Assembly: GCA_001969505.1 (NCBI GenBank)
Contig: LSSK01001037.1
Location: forward strand, 1 to 16,453
Direction of reading: 5' to 3'
Origin: Zancudomyces culisetae
Lineage: Eukaryota > Kickxellomycota > Harpellomycetes > Harpellales > Legeriomycetaceae
Length of the DNA: 16,453 bases
Positions 12,901 to 16,453 of the stretch are shown piece by piece. The translations under genes were made by a program, and so were the position numbers. The notes below the pieces were generated by a model. The model did no database searches, was not told the DNA's origin, and saw only the letters and a program-made list of their open reading frames with translations. Numbering within the stretch: the first letter of the stretch is position 1; the number at the start of each line of letters is the position of its first letter.

Positions 12901-13249
12901 GTTTTCAGACAATTTAAATGTCGCCCACTTTAAGAAAGTTCTGAGTTCTGGCTTTGCTGATGTGAACACCATGTTAATGAACAAAGACGCCAACGTAACT
13001 GCTGTTCATTTCGATGAAAATAATAGTAGTGTAAAGGCTAATAGTAGGAGTAATGTTGTCAACGGAAACAGTAAGAGTAGCAGCCAGTCTGCGGTAGGAA
13101 CTCAGTTATATAGTTTGTCACAGGGTAATGCTTTGGTAGAGTCAAGTTCAAGCGATGAAGACGATGATCAAAGCTTTGATATTCACGATAGAGACTATTA
13201 TAACAGCTCTAATAAAGCTGACCATGTCTTTTCGTATCTAAAAATATAG
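9908..13249 (+). CDS. EFR3: EFR3, plasma-membrane anchor of the PI 4-kinase (Stt4/PI4KA) complex
   Basis: One uninterrupted frame of 1113 codons. The ATG is the first after an in-frame TAA at 9893-9895. Recognition rests on the N-terminal EFR3 signature: CYPKG (37-41), ELSYLTYYTKSKPAKLAKVGKY (about 52-73) and the following Arg/Lys-rich stretch (RR..RDLKSKRNKD). Residues up to about 700 are helical and Leu-rich, as expected for the HEAT/ARM-repeat rod. From about 730 the chain is polar, low-complexity and probably disordered, ending in an acidic SSSSDEDDD patch and DRDYYN near the C-terminus. In yeast and animals EFR3 binds acidic lipids and recruits the PI 4-kinase through YPP1/TTC7. The N-terminus begins MGIISCG, a possible myristoylation plus palmitoylation signal on a 36-residue extension before CYPKG. 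Unlike the other genes here it has no intron. The RAD51-like gene begins 286 bp downstream on the same strand. Confidence 0.9.
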   Translation: MGIISCGMKSNETILKRLILYKPFRIYIKHATIIENCYPKGKDIETKPLSNELSYLTYYTKSKPAKLAKVGKYLHRRVARDLKSKRNKDVAIDLMIFEALLESNPKDIHYFGTKMLKCIQMVLDSKNLDHIWKAAEVMCLFCKQHSGAIAVISEEIIDMYNDLISEFSKFLVTAETDKARKLQCQTIGLKVVYAVIKCQDTYTDETREKLNQVVYSLLESILSNNKGKYALEESKERAADDTLGLIEINEEDIEYVEQVKQEEVIDSEKQDQIIARIEMAKWGALRRLTKLAYGSNLRYVILAVFKFIDSCPDHWAYPNYGKELMGFLARQLQPQYQNIVITELLLCLGRLTGKRSKKNDQKQYCLVAILRYLLQGPVVLEGVSVLEVLAVLVSILMSEVGTGTIKSRTHVNDVEKTEENGAVRRRLIEELEECIAVLVKRKYYANQTCDILTTLVGHIKIESKGDMGKLKNSTHQKNMSLLRAIKKALINLEGGVQENRFGIQGDVNAWSWTPIATICMLLPEADDEMKLLIGQIACLALKASSTKKDKTKERHTHRRYTLTAERGKGIDRVISTMLTLLTNQNRASNYNYYVSSYFFKYALKYCPGYRFIILKALSLIYNGRTITQKSHEVQFYCIQTVYSIYIKALAEKCKKRTSELSNYIESTISSQKSRSCWVDLIEERMDTDIKCWPGPKNNDKFNTSFTEGSGKLVTGSANDQQNSDLWDSALLAGLFIGSNLTISKRYLETLKSMQTVDAEGTEASIDAVLTSLLYCSAEDNGENLADEKDELLPVTSGFVSEDRRVDTELDLKDYELGNDSENIVMEKTMLNSELFDSRPSLSVLDTSDLLKAGEKAIMLDPVLPELKLRGLPNVFPSPIMASVLPYMTQNPPKNSISTGSHHNNTFVEPLSYANKDENEKNSEKNLASGSKNPSERSKATMDFSALVYQDLSEGFSNVLANSVGYSNDDGTKNMQYEKQLNQGLVSYDIHSDESFNRGFSDNLNVAHFKKVLSSGFADVNTMLMNKDANVTAVHFDENNSSVKANSRSNVVNGNSKSSSQSAVGTQLYSLSQGNALVESSSSDEDDDQSFDIHDRDYYNSSNKADHVFSYLKI

Positions 13250-13535
13250 TTTTTAACTCTTTTTTTTACGCCTTTTATTGTTTTTTTAATTTTTTTGTAA
13301 CTCATCCCTCCTAAAGCCAAGCGCTGGTTATTATTTGAGACGTTTACCGATTCAGTATAGCTTGGATTAAATTTTGGTATTCTTCGTAGCAAGTAAATAA
13401 ATTATGATTCTTCTTTCATGATTAGGTAAAAGGTATTGAGAAAATTGGCCCTAGTTTATTTATTGGAAAATTACTCAAGGATTTGAGTATAGAAAAACCA
13501 AAGGAAAGAAGTACAGAGGAGAAGTATGAGTTAAA

Positions 13536-15393
13536 ATGAGTATAAAAAACTGCTTTTTCAAGGAGAAGCAGCACGACTCTTCAAACGGTAAGGTGCCTTG
13601 TTACTAGCTTGTACTTTTTGTTATACGAAGAGAGAACCGCAACTATAGCATTATATATAAGCAAGCAATACAATTGTAATTGGATTGGATAAAACGTTAT
13701 TTTGAAATAGATTACGAGGCTCTCTATACTCTGAAAACGGATATAGTTAGTGACAGAGAGTTTAGCAGGGTTAGTAAAGGCCTTTTACTTTTACTTTTAC
13801 TTTTACTTTATCTTTATTTGTATTTTTGTAGTGATATTTCCAAATTGTTTGTTTAACTGTTGCTCCGCGCGGGTGAGCTGAGACCAGCTACATTTGTATT
13901 ATTTTCAGAGACTACAAACATAGTACATTTTATAGATAAAGCAGGAAAAGCAAAAAGCAATTGAGAGATTTCGAGCTCCAAGATTTCTGAATCCCATTCA
14001 GAACAGTGGCACTAACTCTGATGGTTATATTGAAAACAAGAGGGGCGATCTTGATCTGCTTTCAGGCATTTTACTCCCGGGACACATAGAGAACTCTACT
14101 GCTGAAGATTTTGGTGACTCTGAAGAGAGTTATAGAAATGTTGTGCCAAGAAATCAAATAACCGAGGTATTTGGAAAGAGGGGGCTGGTAATGTTGTTTC
14201 TTTGCCTAAAGATAGCGATACAATTCATTAAAGAAGATCCAGGCAATACGGTTGTGATATATCACCACGATCATATTTCAAAGTACAGAAATAAAGTCCA
14301 TAGCATACTACGTCTATTATGCAATGTAAGCCATTTTGTTCTTTTTTTTTTCTTTCCCTTTCTTGCACTTTTTTTCCATGTTACGAATATACACATTAAG
14401 GAAAGACTAGAGTGAAAGCATCAAATGTTATTGGTGAATAGGTAAATGAAATTCTCGAAAGGGTGAATTTTGTGTGGGTTGGTGACACTTATGACTTGAT
14501 AACCGGTTTGGAATCGGAGATATTATCACAAAAACACGGGGAAAGTAAAAATAGTAGGTGTGATAACAGGTTGGTGATAATAGACGATATCTATACGCTG
14601 ATGGGTGCTACTGATTCGGCTTCATTATTTCAATCAAGCTCAATGTCAATCCAACGGCTCTTGTTTTCACTCACAAGAAGTTGCAATGCCACCGTGCTAT
14701 CGATTAATTTTTCCGTAAATATTACAAATAAAAAGGTAATCGGAACGCAAATACATAATGGTAGTTTTATATATGCAGAAACAAGAGATAGCGGTGTATT
14801 TGGGTTAAGTGACATCAGGGTGGTAAACCCAGATCACTCTCGGCAAGGTCAGCAGCAAGAACAATACCAAAAGAGCCAAGATGAAAGGGAGAATGGTGTT
14901 GAGAATGGTGATGATGGCGATGATGGTCAAAACAGTTCTCCAAAAGTATTTGGGTTAAGGCATGGACTGGGAAGTATTTGGGCGAATTATTGCCACGCAA
15001 GAATATGGGTTAACTGTACTGAGAAAATCATTTCTCCGAGCTATTCGATTTATAACGATCTTAAGATTGACTACAAAATCAGCATTACTGAAAGGATTCA
15101 TAACTCCGCCGAGAATAATGATGGCGAAAATAAAGATAGTTGGGCTCCAAGTGTTTTAGCTTTAACACTTATAGATAGTAGCAACTCCGATGCGACAATT
15201 GATGACGAGTATTTAGGATATAAGGGAAAGACGTGTCAGGCTGTGCTTATTAGATCACTTTGTTTGGTAAGACCAATAATAATTTTTTTTTGTTTATCCA
15301 TATTCAGCCCACTCTTCTTTATTACCAGCATTCAACAACTGTTTATAAAATTTAAAATAGAGATGTCCGAAGCATTTCAGCTTTGTATTATAA
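13536..15393 (+). CDS. RAD51 paralogue, RAD51D-like, with a degenerate Walker A (five exons)
   Basis: Best model: exons 13536-13587, 13711-13769, 13936-14325, 14442-15266 and 15361-15393, 452 aa, all acceptors TAG. The small exons 1, 2 and 5 rest on splice phase and are less sure than 3 and 4. The family is shown by LDLLSGILLPG (76-86), QITEVFG (111-117) before the P-loop position, LCLKIA (126-131), a Walker B-like RLVIIDD (210-216), the helix SIQRLLFSLTRSCNATVLSIN, and GLRHGLGSIWANYCHARIWV (338-357), which matches the RAD51D KPALG..W..VPSTRILL strand. Such proteins assist RAD51 filament formation in homologous recombination; RAD51D pairs with XRCC2. Oddities: where the family has GKT, this protein has Val122-Met123-Leu124, so ATP binding is doubtful. 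An acidic/Gln-rich insertion (about 260-336) interrupts the core. An alternative acceptor at 15306-15307 (CAG) would give a different last exon ending at 15355. Its 3' end faces DPH7, 75 bp away. Confidence 0.72.
13783..13806. repeat. TTTTAC hexanucleotide microsatellite in intron 2 of the RAD51-like gene
   Basis: Four perfect tandem copies of TTTTAC followed by decayed units (TTTATC, TTTAT). On the model used here it lies inside the 166-nt second intron, between the donor GTTAGT at 13770 and the acceptor TATAG ending at 13935. Confidence 0.85.
14796..14959 (+). repeat. 14-bp direct repeat bracketing an in-frame insertion in the RAD51-like gene
   Basis: GTATTTGGGTTAAG occurs at 14796-14809 and again at 14946-14959. 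The offset is 150 bp, exactly 50 codons, so both copies are read in the same frame as Val-Phe-Gly-Leu. Between them lies a Gln/Glu/Asp/Gly/Asn-rich segment with GATGGC-like tandem units near 14909-14927. The second copy directly precedes the conserved GLRHGLG strand. Confidence 0.85.
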
Positions 15394-15468
15394 ACAGTTC
15401 ATTTATTTAACAAAGGAATGTACCACTAGTTTTTTAACTACAGCTTCTTCCTTCCCTATTTTTTTTCT

Positions 15469-16453
15469 TTATAAACGTGGTGATTCCCATAAATAGCTCA
15501 CTTTATCATAAAATGAACAACTTAAAACGATATCCTTATCCATATTGCCAAAGTAGTTCCAATCGGCACCATACCCTAAAGATTGGTGTTTTGTAAATTG
15601 GTTTATACTGTTAACTTTTTTGCTATCAATAGACAAATCCAATGTACAGATTCCACTATTCATCGCTGCAACCAGTAATTTTTCTTGGCTTTTGGGATGC
15701 CACTTGACTCTCCATATTCCGCTTCCGTCTATATACTCGCTAATAATGGGGGATTTCATTGACCTCTTATCCCATACATTTACAGTTGAGTCGTAGCTAT
15801 CAGCATGCAGTATTCAAGAGTGTATTGATAGTTGTTTCTGAAGAGACTCATAGCTTTATTATAATACCATATACTATTTCTAGTATTTGAGAATATGTAT
15901 AAAGTTAATAAAAGTTTTAACTTTACCTTCCTGTTGCTAATAAATGCTGATTATGAGGGTTAGATTGTATACTACAAACACCTGCCTGGTGACTATACCA
16001 TGAATATTTGGATATTGTGTTATTTATTCGAAATATATTGATGAGGTATGTTAATCAGTATGTTGAAATGTCATTTCAAAAGGTGTAAAGGTGTACTTAC
16101 AACTTCGAGGTAAATATGGGAACTGCTGCATCTTGTCTAATGTCCCAGCCCTTGAATAGACCGTCGTCTCCACCTATCAAAAAACAACAAACACACATTA
16201 CTTTTATAAACAGGATAGTCCAATTGTTTGTGTCAAGAGTATTCTATTTTTGAATACATACCTGTGTATATAGTGTTTCCATAATTATGATAGTCAAACG
16301 CCGTTATCCACGCTTCAAAATCATGAGCTTTAAAATCATTAATCAGGGATAAACCGTTGTTTGAACCCTGCGAGTCTGTCAGTTTATGAACTTTAATGTG
16401 CCCGTTATCAAAAGAACTTGATATCAGTGGTTCGTCGCTATTTTTGACATTAA
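15469..16453 (-). CDS. DPH7: DPH7 (diphthine methylesterase, WD40 protein), C-terminal part in four exons, 5' end outside the window
   Basis: On the minus strand, exons >16453-16262, 16173-16101, 15992-15927 and 15796-15469 join to the last 218 residues (reading frame from 16451). The introns are 88, 108 and 130 nt, all ending TAG. The joined protein shows the DPH7/WDR85 WD-repeat signatures in order: HDFEAWITAFDYHNYGNTIYTG joined to GDDGLFKGWDIR, then HQAGVCSIQSNP, TGSYDSTVNVWDKR, GSGIWRVKWHP, LGYGADW and a terminal CSFYDKVSYLW. The three intron boundaries fall exactly where these motifs need joining, which supports them. DPH7 removes the methyl ester from methylated diphthine on translation factor eEF2, a cytoplasmic step before the final amidation to diphthamide. 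The stop at 15471-15469 lies just after the last WD strand, as expected, so the C-terminus is complete. The upstream exons and start lie beyond the right edge. Confidence 0.9.

Noticed and set aside
13902-13910. TTTTCAG acceptor as the start of exon 3 of the RAD51-like gene
   Set aside because: All three frames after it reach a stop before the conserved core; the TATAG acceptor at 13935 keeps the frame open.
14179-14202. A 24-nt mini-intron that would remove the abnormal Walker A residues
   Set aside because: It is far shorter than the other introns, and removing it would destroy the conserved LCL segment.

Overview
The window looks like nuclear DNA of an AT-rich fungus, probably an early-diverging lineage. 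Five protein genes can be recognised or modelled. Four of them are split by short spliceosomal introns (about 87-166 nt, GTAAG-type donors, and TAG acceptors in every intron I modelled). The fungal signs are a CaMKI-type kinase with the fungal-style [11 protein letters not shown] segment and an EFR3 protein with the fungal CYPKG...ELSYL.YY opening. A lineage such as Zoopagomycota/Harpellales is only a guess from base composition, long intergenic DNA and retention of a RAD51D-like gene.

Layout. 1-161 may hold the 3' end of a gene that enters from the left. 162-1993 shows no gene. 1994-3427 (+) is a four-exon Ca2+/calmodulin-dependent protein kinase (364 aa). 3686-4726 (-) is a three-exon gene for an unrecognised single-pass membrane protein (288 aa), tail-to-tail with the kinase. 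4727-9907 is about 5.2 kb without a supportable gene. It carries microsatellites, several hairpins and palindromes, a nested inverted-repeat element (5717-5850) and a G-rich stretch near 8.5-8.8 kb. 9908-13249 (+) is an uninterrupted EFR3 gene (1113 aa). 13536-15393 (+) is a five-exon RAD51-paralogue gene (about 452 aa), most like RAD51D, whose Walker A motif has lost the Gly-Lys-Thr core. 15469-16453 (-) is the 3' part of DPH7 in at least four exons, cut by the right edge of the window.

The genes do not form one pathway: Ca2+ signalling (kinase), anchoring of the PI 4-kinase complex at the plasma membrane (EFR3), recombinational repair (RAD51 paralogue) and diphthamide synthesis on eEF2 (DPH7). 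No transposase, reverse transcriptase, tRNA, rRNA or CRISPR array was seen. I found no obvious new multi-gene system. The most notable points are the degenerate ATP site and in-frame repeat-bracketed insertion of the RAD51 paralogue, a possible double-lipidation N-terminus on EFR3, the unrecognised membrane protein and the nested inverted repeat.
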